A stretch of DNA of 64,000 nucleotides from Puccinia triticina (taxonomy: Eukaryota > Basidiomycota > Pucciniomycetes > Pucciniales > Pucciniaceae): contig NC_070563.1 in the NCBI RefSeq assembly GCF_026914185.1, forward strand, positions 3,741,001-3,805,000, in the 5' to 3' direction. This document shows positions 52,858 to 64,000 of this stretch, in pieces. A model generated the notes under the pieces. It did not search any database, had not been told where the DNA came from, and worked only from the letters and a program-made list of their open reading frames with translations. The stretch's first letter is position 1. The number at the start of each line of letters is the position of its first letter. The position numbers and the translations under genes are program-made.

Positions 52858-54243
52858 ATGAGCGCAGCCCCAACAAGCCGGCGCTCGGCCGGCTCGACCG
52901 CCGTCCGCACCCGACCGGCCCGCACGGGAACAGCAACCGCCAGCAGCAAAACCAACCAGAAACAAAGGATCAATCTGGCAGGCTCGACGGCCGTCATCTC
53001 CGATTATTTCCACTATGCGATCAACTGCATCCTCTACCAACGCGCGATCTACGACCAGGCGGACTTCAAGATGGTCAAGAAATTCGGCCTGCAGATGATG
53101 GTCGTCGAGGACGAAATGATTGCCGACTATCTCAAGAAGATCGTCGATCAGGTTCGCGGTCAGTCTTCTCAAGCCTTCCTGCTCGATTCTCTATCCCTTC
53201 CAAAACCAGGAGAGGAACAGCCATAAACGTGATTCATTTCATAGAGGAGATAGCCAGACTGATGTGTTCTCAAGTGAACCGAGCATTCTCATGAGCAGTT
53301 TGGCTAGTTGAAGGAAAGATATCCCGACTAGTACTGGTCATCCAACGGAAAGACAACGGCGAGACGATCGAGCGATGGGAATTCGATGTACACGTTGAAC
53401 ACCCGGCGGTCGACGCACACGGAACAGATACAGCACCACCCTCTGCCCAAGCGCAGCCCTCCTCCTCCTCGGCAACGGATCAACGCCAGCCTCGGGCGAA
53501 ATCGAAAACGCTGGCAGAAGTCCAGAGCGAGATCCAGGTGATCATCCGCCAAATCATTGCCACTGTATCTTTCCTGCCGATCCCCGAGGCGCCGCGTAAG
53601 TCCCGTGTCTATCCATGCAGCCTCGACAGCCCGATACCGAAAGCGGCTGTTCTTGTCCCAGGGACATTCAAGGTGCTGGCACACACTCACTCCGTTGGCC
53701 AGGACGAAGCCACTCAATGGAACGACAGCGACGCCTTTGACATCACCGAGGGAGCTGAAAGGGTACCATCTCTCCCCTGCTTCAACGCCCCCTTCTGTCT
53801 CCAAATTCACCGCTGGCCCTACCGTCTCACAGGTCAAACTCAAATCATTCTCTACCGCTTTACATCGGGTAGACACCGCAGTGGACTACAAGTTGAGCAG
53901 CACTCTCTCTCCGCTTCACTGGCCGTCCCCTGACCGATTCGACTTTTTTTCTGCACGGATCAAATGTGTACCCAATCGTCAACGACATCGAATCGTAGAC
54001 TGGGAGAGTCCGTCATCTGAGTCGCGGCGTGGTAAACCTATGCTTGTACAATTGATCGATGCATTTATATGGTTGTATTGCCACATATATTGGTTTACTC
54101 TCCAGGAAAGTGCAGTCCAAGGAACCCCTCATCGGTTCTGCGAAGGTGGGAGTATGCGGAGAATTAATATTCATCAGAGAATCCACAAATCCCTGCCGAT
54201 CTTCTGCAGTATACATACATTACATGTAGAGGTACCCATGTGA
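52858..54243 (+). CDS. mad2: Mad2, spindle-assembly checkpoint HORMA protein
   Basis: Model: 52858-53158, 53299-53595, 53662-53762, 53833 to at most 54243. Mad2 binds Mad1 and Cdc20 at unattached kinetochores and inhibits the anaphase-promoting complex. Seen: GSTAVISDYFHYAINCILYQ and IYDQADFKMVKKFGLQMMVV (HORMA start), ISRLVLVIQRKDNGETIERW after intron 1, IRQIIATVSFLPIPEAP, and after intron 3 VKLKSFSTALHRVD, the conserved safety-belt strand. An Ala/Ser/Gln-rich insert (~135-165) is unusual. The conserved core ends near DTAVDYKL (about 53.90 kb). The open frame continues ~110 codons to 54243, far beyond the normal length, so a further intron or a different stop is likely. An upstream in-frame ATG at 52780 is possible; 52858 (MSAAPTSRR) is preferred for length. 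Confidence 0.88.
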
Positions 54244-54512
54244 ACCTTGAGTTCTGGAGCTCTCCGAGTTCAAAATACACCCGTCCATGCACTTCTTTTA
54301 TATCCAATATATTCCAATCTTCTCTTCCAATGTTTTTTTCTGAGCCTTCCTTCATAAGCTCAAAGGTTTCCTGTACCATAGGTACACCATTCCCAATTTC
54401 CCAAACCTTTTTCCCAATGTTTTCCACCAAGTTGCTATCCTCAACTTCGCCTATTTCCTTTTCCGGTACCTACGCTATTCCCTCCTCTACTTCCAAACAC
54501 GAGCCAACCTTT

Positions 54513-55284
54513 TTTAAACGGACTTACTTCGCGCACTGCGAAAAGCTCTTCGCGCACTGTGCAGTGCGCGAAGTTTGCAAACACTTCGCGCACTGCGCGT
54601 GAAGGGCGCAACTTTTTCAAATTATTTTTTGACCAATCAATAGAAAAGCTTATTATTGTCCTCTGTGAATTTATTTGGAGTTTTTTGAAGCTTCCTTGTA
54701 TGCTTAAAAATCCCACCAATAAAAAAAACAAGTACAGCCATTTGGGGACCTGGAATTCATATTCCCACCAGTCAAAAAATCCAAATAATTTAGTGAATAA
54801 TGATACATATGAATTCAAACTTTTTAGAATTTTTTGGCCACTTTGTGCAAGAATAAGGCTTTCAAAAATTAGGAAAGTTCACCACTTACTGGCGCATTTT
54901 GGCATATCTTGAGAAACAGTTACTGGTTTTTGAAAGCCTTGTCCTTGTACAAAGTGGCCAAAAAGTTCTAAAACTTTTAAATACATGTTTAATATGATTC
55001 AATAAATTAATTGGATTTTTTGGCCTGTGGGAATATGAATTCCAGGTCCCCAAATGGCTGTACTTGTTTTTTTTATTGGTGGGATTTTTAAGCATACAAG
55101 GAAGCTTCAAAAAACTCCAAATAAATTCACAGAGGACAATAATAAGCTTTTCTATTGATTGGTCAAAAAATAATTTGAAAAAGTTGCGCCCTTCACGCGC
55201 AGTGCGCAAAGTGTTTGCAAACTTCGCGCACTGCACAGTGCGCAAAGAGCTTTTCACAGTGCGCGAAGTAAGTCCGTTTTTAAA
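54513..55284. mobile_element. 772-bp foldback element
   Basis: Left arm (from AAACGGACTTACTTCGCGCA) and right arm (ending TGCGCGAAGTAAGTCCGTTT) are inverted copies over ~360 bp each, with a ~50-60-bp centre near 54.90 kb. Near the ends GCGCACTG/CAGTGCGC words form smaller hairpins. Left and right flanks show T/A runs, and the target duplication could not be fixed. Partial relatives lie at 2190-2420 and 5955-6056. The long frames in both arms are mirror products, not genes. Confidence 0.88.
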
Positions 55285-56611
55285 ACAAGAATATATTCAT
55301 TATTTCTGTGTTCACCCTGTCCATGGCTATCCCTGTCCAAAAGAAATACCATTTAGCTCTTCAAGCAAATAACCCCCCATCTCCTGCAATGCAATCATTC
55401 TTCATGGCAGTAACTTCCACTGCCCAATTGATCTTGTCTCCTGAAAACATGCTGCTTCTATTCCTGCACTTTGTTATTCAAATTTGCCAATTTACTAAAC
55501 CTGGGCCCCAGCTCCTACCAAAGATAATGGACACCCAATGAGCCCTGTGCCGCTCCTGTATTCTTTAACTTATCCCTGTCCTTTGTTATTCAAATTAATC
55601 AATTTGCTATACCTGGGCTCCAGCTCCTGCAATTGAATCCTTGGCCCTTTGCCGGATGGCAATCCAGCTAGGCAAAAACCATAAGAATCTACAAGAGCTT
55701 CTAAACACTTTCGACCTGCCAACGTTCCCAGAGGATTGTTTTGCCCTGAATATCAATATGCCAGTGGTATTTATCTGCAGCTTATGCTTGGCCAATGGCT
55801 TTGCAAATGGTGCTAATTTGTAGATTTGTGACATACTGCCACAGGTAAGTCCAAATCATAACTGGTCCTAGCACCAGGGGAGATATGTTCCCACTCCCCA
55901 GGGAGTGCCACAGCTGAATTTTATGTGAGTTTTGGTTGGATGTGGGCCTGGTGTGGATTAGTAACTCATCCCTAAATGAATTGTCAAGTGGATGGAGAAG
56001 TGATTCAAAAGTCAGCCATAATTGATTTGGGACTCAACACAATGTTGTGTAGAATTCTCTTGTTTTCTAGGCACAACTGTAGGAAAAGATATGATGAAAT
56101 GATATTTCACCCAAATCCAACTCATCAATTGCTCCTGTTTACTGATGTTGAAGGATAGCAAAGCAAAATTGAAATTCTCAAATGTAATTCCTCTGAAAAA
56201 ATGGGTTTCTTGTAATTCACATGATATGCCCTCATGTACAAAATTAAAGTAAAATTCAACTTGGTACTATTGGGTTTAGAATTTTGGAATGTGGTCATGT
56301 TGCAGTTAAATTAGTGAAACCCATTTTCTTGGAAATGCGGGAATTAATTTGAATTTGGCTAAAAAAATGGTGAAAAACTTTTTTAATAGGGTGAAACTCT
56401 GAGTTAAGTCGAGGTTGGACTGCGGTGCCACTCCAGTTTGGCCAGATATCCTTGCCTCCTCACAAAAATGATCTGATGAATTTTGCTTTTCAAAATTCAC
56501 ATGTGCACATGCAAGTGAATTTTTTGCACTTTGCTAATAGTCACCCTGATGTACGCGCGTACATTTATGTGGAAATATCACAGGATGGGCCTTTCAAGGC
56601 CACATGAAAAG
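55285..56611. other. Intergenic, no supported gene
   Basis: Contains loosely repeated phrases (TTGTTATTCAAATTnnnCAATTTNCTA at 55470 and 55580, each followed by CCTGGGC and CCAGCTCC), suggesting an old direct duplication of ~100 bp. No gene supported. Confidence 0.45.
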
Positions 56612-56614
56612 TAA

Positions 56615-56978
56615 GAGCATCCGCATTGGTGCCGGTGCCACTTGAGGAGTAGTGGATTAGCTTACTCCGGGATTAGCGCTAATCCGGGTAGTCAACCGCA
56701 TTGGTGCAGGCTTAAATGATGAGTAAGTATGGTGTATGCACCTGCAGCTTATGTCAGCTGTGTTTGGTGCATACATTTGAGTGAGGAGCAGTGCCCGCAT
56801 GCATGGGAATATGCATGCAAGGCTTACTCCCAGGATTAGCAAGGAGTAAAGTTACTCCTCCTTAGTCCAAATCGTACTCCAAGGAGGAGTTTAGTCCGAC
56901 TAAATCGGACCCAATGTGGTTGCCGAGGAGGATTAGCTATGCTAATCCCTCCTTAATCCGTGACCAATGCGGATGCTC
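56615..56978. mobile_element. 364-bp Tourist/PIF-Harbinger-like MITE
   Basis: Terminal inverted repeats GAGCATCCGCATTGGT / ACCAATGCGGATGCTC and the 3-bp duplication TAA (56612-56614, 56979-56981), the target site typical of PIF/Harbinger. The interior is non-coding, with repeated GGATTAGC / GCTAATCC words. A truncated relative lies at 48518. Confidence 0.88.
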
Positions 56979-56981
56979 TAA

Positions 56982-57803
56982 AACCTTTGTGTTGAGACAC
57001 CAATTGTCCCCTTGATGTACGCGAGTACATGAGGGGGACAATAACACAGGCTGGGCCTTTCACATCTCCATGAAAAGGACACACTGGTCATGGAGCCAAG
57101 AAAGGCCTATATTCTGGATGAGTTCTGGATGAATTCTAGATGAGTTCTGGATTATTTCTTGGCAAGTTATGGTTTATTTCAGGCTGATTTACAACTGATT
57201 TCCACAGCTGACTTCCATTCTTTTTCATACCTATCCAATTTTCATTTACCAAAGGCCTCCAGCACAGTTATAGAAAAAAGTTACGGTAGGGCACTCCCTG
57301 GGGAGTGGCAAAATATCTCCCCTGGTGTAGTCTACCACAGGGTGCCTCGAGATGCTGCCAAGAATCACTCTGACACACAAGCCCATTTTTCAATTTGGAT
57401 CTGCATTCAATCAATTTTAGTACCCTATAGCCAGTTCCTTCTGGTCAAAGTATTTTGATCTGATAAAAATATTGAGGTAATCAGGTGTTCACCTTGCATG
57501 ACAGAGAAATTGGGGATCACATTTTTAATAGCTTGTTTCTTATTTAATGATCTGTGCAATATAACACCTACAGTTATGATGCATCCAAACATGGCCCAAT
57601 ACTATTTTATTTGTTGATAAAATGATTTTGAGGCTGAGAGACTGGAAATCCAACAGCTCTTCCACCTCCAAGCCAAACATCCGCAAGCCATTACAAAACA
57701 TGCTTTTCTTGTAATGTATAATTCTACAATTCCATCAAAAAAGAGACACAGACAAACCATTAAAAGAGAACATGATTTAGCTACAGGTACACGACAATCG
57801 ACA
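56982..57803. other. Intergenic, no supported gene
   Basis: The phrase GATGTACGCG(A/C)GTACAT occurs on both sides of the MITE (56549 and 57014), with TGGGCCTTTCA after it, so a diverged duplication brackets the element. Repeated TTCTGGAT(GA)ATT words lie at 57113-57155. 57.60-57.80 kb is the 3' flank of the G-patch gene. Confidence 0.45.
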
Positions 57804-59520
57804 TCACAAGTCCAGCATTTTTTCGACTTCCGAATGATAACTAGCGGCCTTCGACGGCTGCTCTGCTTTGTTCGAGTTTGAAGGATCTGAGTGGGAAGAA
57901 GCAGCGGCGGCCGCGGCCTTTCGGGCAGCCAAGCGAGCAGCAATTTGTGCAAATTTGGAGGGCGGCTGGACCGCGCTTGGAGCACTACTGGCCGGGAGAG
58001 GTGCTGGCCGATCGTCCGCAGATCGGGGTCCTTCCGGCGGCTGTTCCCGAGTCGGCTTGAAGCTGGTCTCTGCCGACGAGCTTGCAATAAATACGGGCGG
58101 CAATCGGGCCAGTGGCCCCGAGGATGATGACGATGATGATCGGACCGTAGGGGTCGGGGTGCTTGCAGCACTGGGGCCTCCGATCGGCTTGAACCCAGAG
58201 GTCAAAGAGGAGGAAATGGGCGCGAAGCCAGAGGCTTTTTTGAAGCCGGACGGTTTGAAGTTGTTGTTATGTTTATTTCCATCGAGTGGCAAGCTGGGAC
58301 CCATACCCGAATCTGCGGACGGACCCTGGTTCTGGCCGGTGGAAAGGGTCGCGGCTGGTCCAGGAAGCTTCGCCCAGCCCGCAGTTGAGTTCTTGAAGCC
58401 AGCGCTAACAGGCTTCGGTAGGGCTGGCTTTACCGAGACGGACGGTCGGGCATCGAGGGTCATTCCAGCTGCGCGGGCCATTCGCTCGAGCTCCTTAGCT
58501 TCCCTTTTTCGCTCTTTCTCGAGTTTAGCTTCTGTCGAGCGTCCTATTGCCTTGCGTGATTCTCTCGCCTCCAAGGCACGCTTTGCATGATGATGGGCGT
58601 ATGATCGTTCATGCTCCTCGAATTGACTGATCGTCGTATATCTTCACTCCGAGGAAATTGATACACAAACCAGAGCAGACAAACCTCAGCTAAAGACTGA
58701 AAGATTTTGAAAGGCATAGAGAGCGTAAGGAGACAAACCCTTTATCACACACTTGGCAGTGAAATGTTTTCAGCCGATCTTCCCGTTCGACCACTCTAGT
58801 TTGAACCTCCTTCACTTTTTCTTCTCTCTTTATTTTGTCTTCCTCGGTTTCTCGTGCAATGATGATACTTTCAAGTTCTTTCGGCTTAGATATCGCATTC
58901 GAGAGCATGTAGGCATCTTGCGTTGCTTTCCCCAGCCCGAGAAGGGGTGTTTGAGCGGGTGTGGGAATCGGTTCTTTTCTACCTAGATGTATACAAGTAA
59001 GGTTCAAGAGGACTTGTCTCAGATTGAGATCGGGCTTTTTGTGGACTTGGGTGCTTACCTTTCTGTCCGACACCCAGTCCGTTTCCTTGGATCCACCCCA
59101 TCTTCAAAAGTAATTGCATTCCTTTGTTGTCCATCCCCAATTTGGCGCCTTGGTGATCCGAAGAGTTGTTCGAAAGGTCTTGCTTGCCAGAATGGGAGAC
59201 ATGATCATTTTTCTGGGGTTGATGGTCCAATGTGGCTTGCTTTTGATCTTCCTCATCTGCACTCAAGATGCTTCCGTATCCCGATGATGACGAGGAGGAT
59301 GACGAAGAGGAACCAGGTGAGATGGAGCGAGTACGCTAGGTGAAACAGAGATGCGAGGCGGCGTTGGAAGAAAAGATGGAACGGAACAGAAAGAGTATGA
59401 TAAAATGCCGAACCACGTCACGCAGGTTTTGATATGAGAGATAGAGGGAAGGAAGTAGGGATGGGTTACCTTTAAATGATATCTTTGAGCAAGTTGTGAT
59501 AAGTCGTTAAGAGAAGACAT
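57804..59520 (-). CDS. GPATCH8-like G-patch and C2H2 zinc-finger protein
   Basis: Model: 59520-59470, 59335-59059, 58982-58739, 58641-57804; 469 aa, in frame. A G-patch (~86-125: NKGMQLLLKMGWIQGNGLG, then LLGLGK) is interrupted by intron 2. G-patch domains bind RNA or activate DEAH helicases. After a charged coiled-coil-like stretch (ETEEDKIKREEKVKEVQTRV) follows a finger C185-x2-C188-x12-H201-x5-H207. Its two halves are joined by intron 3, and only acceptor 58643-58642 restores the C-x2-C-x12-H-x5-H spacing. The order G-patch, coil, single U1-like finger is that of human GPATCH8, a splicing-related protein. The C-terminal half is Ser/Pro/Ala-rich with KPxxFKKxSGF-like repeats and FAQIAARLAARKA near the end. 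A nuclear role in RNA processing is inferred. Confidence 0.88.
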
Positions 59521-60511
59521 GCTTGATAGACTGATGAAGTTGATCCGTTTATTTATGCCGAAATCGGGTTTTTGATAGTTCGATGATAATTGCTTGCTGT
59601 CCGGTGTTGGTGTGGTTCCGGGCCGATGGTGTGTCGGCATGGGCCGAAGATGCTCCCGGAGAGCGCTGATTGGCAAGGGGGCGGAAGGGGTTCCCGGACC
59701 CCGATACGATACGGGGACGTGTGGGTGGGCTTGACCTCCCGACGCAACCTCCACCTTTGCCTGCCACAAAAAACCCTTGCGAGCTTGCTGCCACAGGCGA
59801 GAGCCATGCGAGATGCACTTCTGTCGAGGGCCGGTGCTGCACTCCTCCACAAGGTTCACTTGGTACAAGGGGCAAGGTACTCCGTCAAGTCAGACACCCC
59901 TTGTAGACTTTTGTTCAGCTTGCAATATGCTGCAAAATTATCACCGCAACAAAACTCTGTGCAAACTATATAAATCACAACAATCAAATTGGAAATTCAA
60001 ATGGGGTCACTGTCAATTCAAAAAATGCTGAATTCTCATCTTAGAAGTGTTGCTCCAATCTAATTCCCTTAATCTAATCACTTGGATTACACATGAAACC
60101 AGTTAAAAAAATTGTTTTGGAGGTTCAGAATTTCAGGAAGTCTTGTAGGTGGAATACCAAAATATGTGAGAACAAAAGGATCTATGAGAAAAATGATTGA
60201 AGTGTGACAGATGAAAGAGAGGATATGACATTTTGAAACATGAAATAATATATAGTTTGACTCTGAGTTGCTTTCTTAACATTCACATCAAAACATATAG
60301 TTTCTGAAGGGAAATTAAGTGATATAGTTCCAGAGCCCAGAGGATACATGATTTTCAGTTTTATGTGGCTTTGAGAATCAAAATAAACTGTAAAGACTTA
60401 AGGAAACAAGTCATCATCAGACTAGAGCCCCCTCTTTGAAATGCAGGTGAGCTTAGGTGAACTATGCAGAGAATCAATTTAGTAAAAAACAAGCATTGTG
60501 AATTGTTTCCA
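59521..60511. other. Intergenic, no supported gene
   Basis: Upstream of the G-patch gene and downstream of the next minus-strand gene. 59.55-59.88 kb is GC-rich with overlapping frames on both strands and no domain. 59.98-60.50 kb is AT-rich and empty. Confidence 0.45.
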
Positions 60512-63368
60512 TCAATTTGCTGTGTGGAATGAAAAACTATCAGTTGATGTTAGGATTGGCTTGCTGGATGTTTTTGTTTTCATTGGTTCTTTCCATGGAA
60601 GTAGTTGACGTGATTTCAGTTGAGGGGTTAAATTTCTTGCATGACGATTGCAATTTTGTGGAGAGCTTAAATTCTGAACCAAAAATAGAAAGAACGAATC
60701 TGAAATAAAAAATTCTTTCCATTTTTCAAAATTAACATTTTTGTAGTATGTTCCAATCAGACGCACTCCTGTCTTGCAAAGATATATTTTTTTAAACAAG
60801 CTTGTCTTGAGGTTGGTTGACTGTTCTAATTCATTAATCATTTTCTCAAGATCTTCACACAAAACAGTTGTCATCACATCATATTGGAGATTTCTCTTGT
60901 ACAAGGTCATGTGACGACTGTGATCTTTAGGAAGACTTTCTGGGTGAAAATTTTCTGCCTCTTTTCTATTCATGAGGAATTCAAAATATAGTTGCATCAT
61001 TTTCTGCTCCTTTAAGAATGGTTCTTCATGCATTTCTGCACCCATGAGTTGAAGGATTTTTCCATTGAGTTCCCAAATGAATTCAAACAGCGGGAGCAAT
61101 CTTGTTTTGATTTCAGGATATGACAACCCAATGGGTCTAATTTTATTATTTTTTATTGAGGCATAATCCCAATAGCAGGAAAGCCAGCTTTCTGTAGGTC
61201 TAATTGATCTAGAATCAGGCTCCATTTCTGGCATCAATTGTGTTGTTCCCCATAGATTTGAACTTGCAATGATTTTTAACCTTTTTTGAAATTCCAGCAC
61301 ATTATTCACAGTACAACTTTTTGACATGTGGAATTGCTCATTATTTCCTATCTTCCACAGCTGACACTTTGGCTTGGTAGGAGGAATTGGCTGGATGAAT
61401 TCCATGAAGTTATAGCGAGGGCTCATCAGATCATTTGGGCCAAACAATGGGAATTCCTGAGTGCAGTCATTCTTCCAGGGTATCAGATTCAATTCAGGTG
61501 GGAAAAACCACTCTGGCCTGTCTGTCCAAGCTGTTCCCAGGTCTTCCAATTTGACAACCAAATCCATGTCCTGTCCTTTAAAAGCGTAATTCCATTTTTT
61601 GAAGTTTGTGTTTTTGTAGTAAAAGCCAATGAGGTGCACAACCGCGTCACTAATAAGTAATTCACCCTCCGAAGTAAATAAATACTCTCTTGAATATGCC
61701 GGCCGAAAGGTCTGGTAGCAGTTTTCTGAACCTGGCTTGGAATGAATAGCTTTCAAGACCTTTTCGTACACCACCCTGCCCTTTTTGACAATCAAAGACT
61801 CGTAACTTTCTGGGTCATTCAATGACGTAATTGCTTCGGGATTGTTGAACAGCTTCATAAACAAAAAAAACCACGTGATCAAGCCACTTTGTTCCTTCCA
61901 ATAATACTTACTGGGATTTGTAATGCGATTGGGTTCTTGAGCAAGACTGGGTTGTTGAACACCAAGAATCTCAAGCACCCTAATATGCACGGCCCACAAA
62001 AAAGAAGCAAATATGTTGATCTGATTGTTTTGCCAGTCGCTACCAGAGGTTTCTCCCATTGTTTCTGTTTGGGGATTTGGATATGATTTATCTTTAGGAA
62101 AACACCAAGATTTCAAATCCGCCATGTGTGGTTTGAGGTAGGTTTCTACTTCTGAAGTTGCAGATTGTCCAACATGTTCCCAAATTACCCAAACCCAAGC
62201 CCAGAAAGCTGCATTAACGCCTTCTAGCTCATATTCTCTGACTGCTTTTTCTGTGTTTGTAGGGCTAGATTCAGTCAGAATTCCATATCTATCCTCACCC
62301 GGAGATTGCTGGCCTTTATTTTCCATCATGCTATCCACTTCTTGGAGCTTGTTTGGGACATCAACTTGTGCAAAAATAACGGTATTAGCGAGTGCTGGCA
62401 GCTGCATTCAGTGGTAACCGTAATATCGCGGCTTTATCAAAATTATTTACCATTATCGTGCTGCTTCTCCGATGTATACTCTGATGGAATCAGAGAAACT
62501 TGGATCTCTCTCTGTCCGGGAAGGCCTTGGGCATCAACTTGTGCACAAAAAAACATTTATGGTGTTAGATGGTGCTGCATTCCGTGTTATGCTTATAGGG
62601 GCTTTGTCAAAATTAATTACCATTATCTTCTTGCTGTTTCCCTGATGTATGCTCCGATGGACTAAGAGAGAGTCGGGGTTCTCTCTGCGCAAAAGGACTG
62701 GGGACAGCAACTTGAGCATAAGAATGATATATGGTGTTAGATAGTGCTGCGTTCTGTGGTATGCTTATAGCAGCTTGATCAAACTTATTTACCATTATCT
62801 TGCTGTTTCTCTGATGTATACTCCGATGAACTCAGAGAAAGTTGTGACTCTCTCTGTCCGAAAGGACCCAAGGATAAACCTAGATCAGAAGCTAGTTTTT
62901 TTGAAACATGCTGGGGGGCGTCAGAGTCTCCTTCTCCCTGAGAAACCGACTGCTCGATTGATAGCCTCTTGCGGCCTGATATAGAGTCATCAGAAGGGGC
63001 ACGACCTGCGATGGGAAGATTCATCAGGAATCAGTTACTTTTTTTTCATTCTCCAGCCTTTGCGAGAAATGTAAAGTGGAAGTTCACTTACTTGAACGAC
63101 TCAATACCTCCGGTGGAGCTGTCTGCGGGCGTTCTGAAGGTGGAACATTACCACTTTCTTCCGATTGAGAACTTGGTGAAGTGGGAAAGAGCGACAATGG
63201 GGATGAGGTTTGTGGGTGAGTTCCTCCCATGATGGACTGCCTTTGCCCCTCAACAGCTTCATTTAAGCTGTTTGATGGGTCTAGATCGATGAGTACTTTA
63301 GAACTGCCTGCCAGGATCCAGTGAACCTTGGAAAGGGCTAGAAGGAATAAAACTAGGGAAATATTCAT
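60512..63368 (-). CDS. Large secreted protein with duplicated small exons
   Basis: Model: 63368-63092, 63005-62793, 62746-62621, 62394-60512; 832 aa, all introns phase 1. Starts with a signal peptide (MNISLVLFLLALSKVHWILA). Exons 2 and 3 end in repeats of one motif (QRES-LSLSSSEYTSEKQQDN / QREP-LSLSPSEHTSGKQQEDN). A third copy at 62574-62451 has correct splice sites but is out of frame by one base and is treated as skipped. The large last exon (628 codons) is Trp/Phe/Tyr-rich. It holds two related modules, VVHLIGFYYKNTNFKKW and VRLIGTYYKNVNFEKW, so it probably arose by internal duplication. No catalytic motif or known domain is recognised. It resembles large rust-specific secreted families in layout. 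Location outside the cell is inferred from the signal peptide only. Confidence 0.78.
62395..62850 (-). repeat. Tandem exon-intron duplication inside the gene
   Basis: Three ~172-bp units, each an exon ending ..GATAATG plus a short intron (GTAAAT/GTAATT .. AATGCAG). The introns at 62792-62747 and 62620-62575 are both 46 bp and nearly identical; the third (62450 downward) is a related 48-55 bp. The middle exon has a T7 run (ATGTTTTTTTGTG) and a reading-frame shift. Confidence 0.88.
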
Positions 63369-64000
63369 TGGTGTTAATCAAACCTCTGTATCTCGTTTTG
63401 GAAGATAAACTAGTAGGGCGAGGAAATGAGACCTGAACGGAAACATTCCTCTATTTATTTCATCTAATGCTTCCCCGAGGTGTCAACCGCAGTTTTTGTC
63501 CCTTGCAAGTTTGGAATGAGAGAAAGCTTGAAACTTGCAACTGTATCCTGTCCTCGCTGGTGCTTGATTGGGCAGCAGTACGATCACGACAGTAGGTAGC
63601 AGTCCAGGCGTGGTAGCAATCCGCAACTCTGTAACGGTTTTGGCCAGGAAAAACTTTTACTTGACAACTGCGCACAGGTTAAGTGATTAAGCTGTGGTCT
63701 ATGTACAGGTCCCTTGCAAGTTTTGAATGGTAAGAAGATTTATGTATTTTGCTGGCGTTTGAGTTGGCCATGGTAGACGAAGCAGCACAGGTGTGATTGA
63801 GCTGATAGGCTTGGTCTAAAAACCGGGTCCAATCGGGAAAAACCCGATTTCCCCACGTATTTGGTCGGGGTTTTCCGGGGTCCTGCCGGGGCCCATCATT
63901 CGAGCCCTAGATAAACTATCCAAAGCAGGTGCAATTTGTCTTGTGCAACCCACGATATGGAAATAAAAAATCAGATATTCTTGTGAGTTTGCATCTCTTC
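63369..64000. other. Upstream region, no gene
   Basis: The repeated phrase CTTGCAAGTTT occurs at 63502 and 63716. Near 63.82-63.91 kb CCGGGT/ACCCGG and AATCGGG-AAAAA-CCCGATT form a hairpin in GC-rich DNA ending GAGCCCTAGA, probably a repeat end, but not classifiable. Confidence 0.4.

Noticed and set aside
54441..55257. Two ~120-codon frames encoding similar proteins
   Set aside because: They are the same sequence read from the two inverted arms of the foldback element.
63820..63920. A third Helitron end at GAGCCCTAG near a hairpin
   Set aside because: The next base is A, not T, the hairpin is ~50 bp away, and no family partner is visible.

Overview
The window is nuclear DNA of a filamentous basidiomycete, most likely a rust fungus (Pucciniales, Puccinia-like). 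This is inferred from several short GT-AG introns per gene, rust-type hAT transposase and copia families, secreted proteins with no recognisable domain, and very dense nested repeats. No species can be named from sequence alone.

Host genes lie in three islands. Island 1 (6.1-19.1 kb) holds a five-exon secreted protein with two near-identical introns, a cation diffusion facilitator (CDF) metal transporter with a 15-nt exon, two tiny minus-strand genes (one a 54-aa secreted peptide), and a divergent pair: a SMARCD/Snf12/Rsc6-type chromatin-remodelling subunit and a Nak1/Kic1-type GCK kinase. Island 2 (40.2-52.7 kb) holds an eight-exon secreted protein, a low-complexity acidic protein, a secreted AA9-type copper oxygenase (LPMO) with a C-terminal CFEM domain, and a Mug113-type GIY-YIG protein. 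Island 3 (52.8-63.4 kb) holds Mad2 (divergent from the Mug113 gene), a GPATCH8-like G-patch/zinc-finger protein and an 832-aa secreted protein with tandemly duplicated small exons.

The rest is mobile DNA. At 3.8-5.95 kb is a dead Helitron helicase ending in a typical hairpin-CTAG terminus. At 11.7-12.3 kb is a miniature LTR element (TRIM) with a palindromic 5' LTR. At 21.1-22.7 kb is a 1.6-kb foldback element made of ~159-bp repeats. From 23.1 to 39.3 kb one broken hAT transposase gene has been invaded repeatedly: a copia element in its first exon (TSD GAAAT), a non-autonomous Helitron in intron 1 that itself carries an LTR-element fragment (TSD CCGG), a 3.6-kb hAT-like foldback element in a later intron (TSD CTTCCAAC) that itself carries a solo LTR (TSD CCGG), and a TA-flanked MITE in the last part. 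Removing the inserts at their target duplications restores reading frame and an 80-bp intron, so the order of events can be read.

Exon structures were assembled by hand from splice signals and reading frame. Where all exons join in frame and protein motifs span the junctions, the model is given high confidence. UTRs were not determined.
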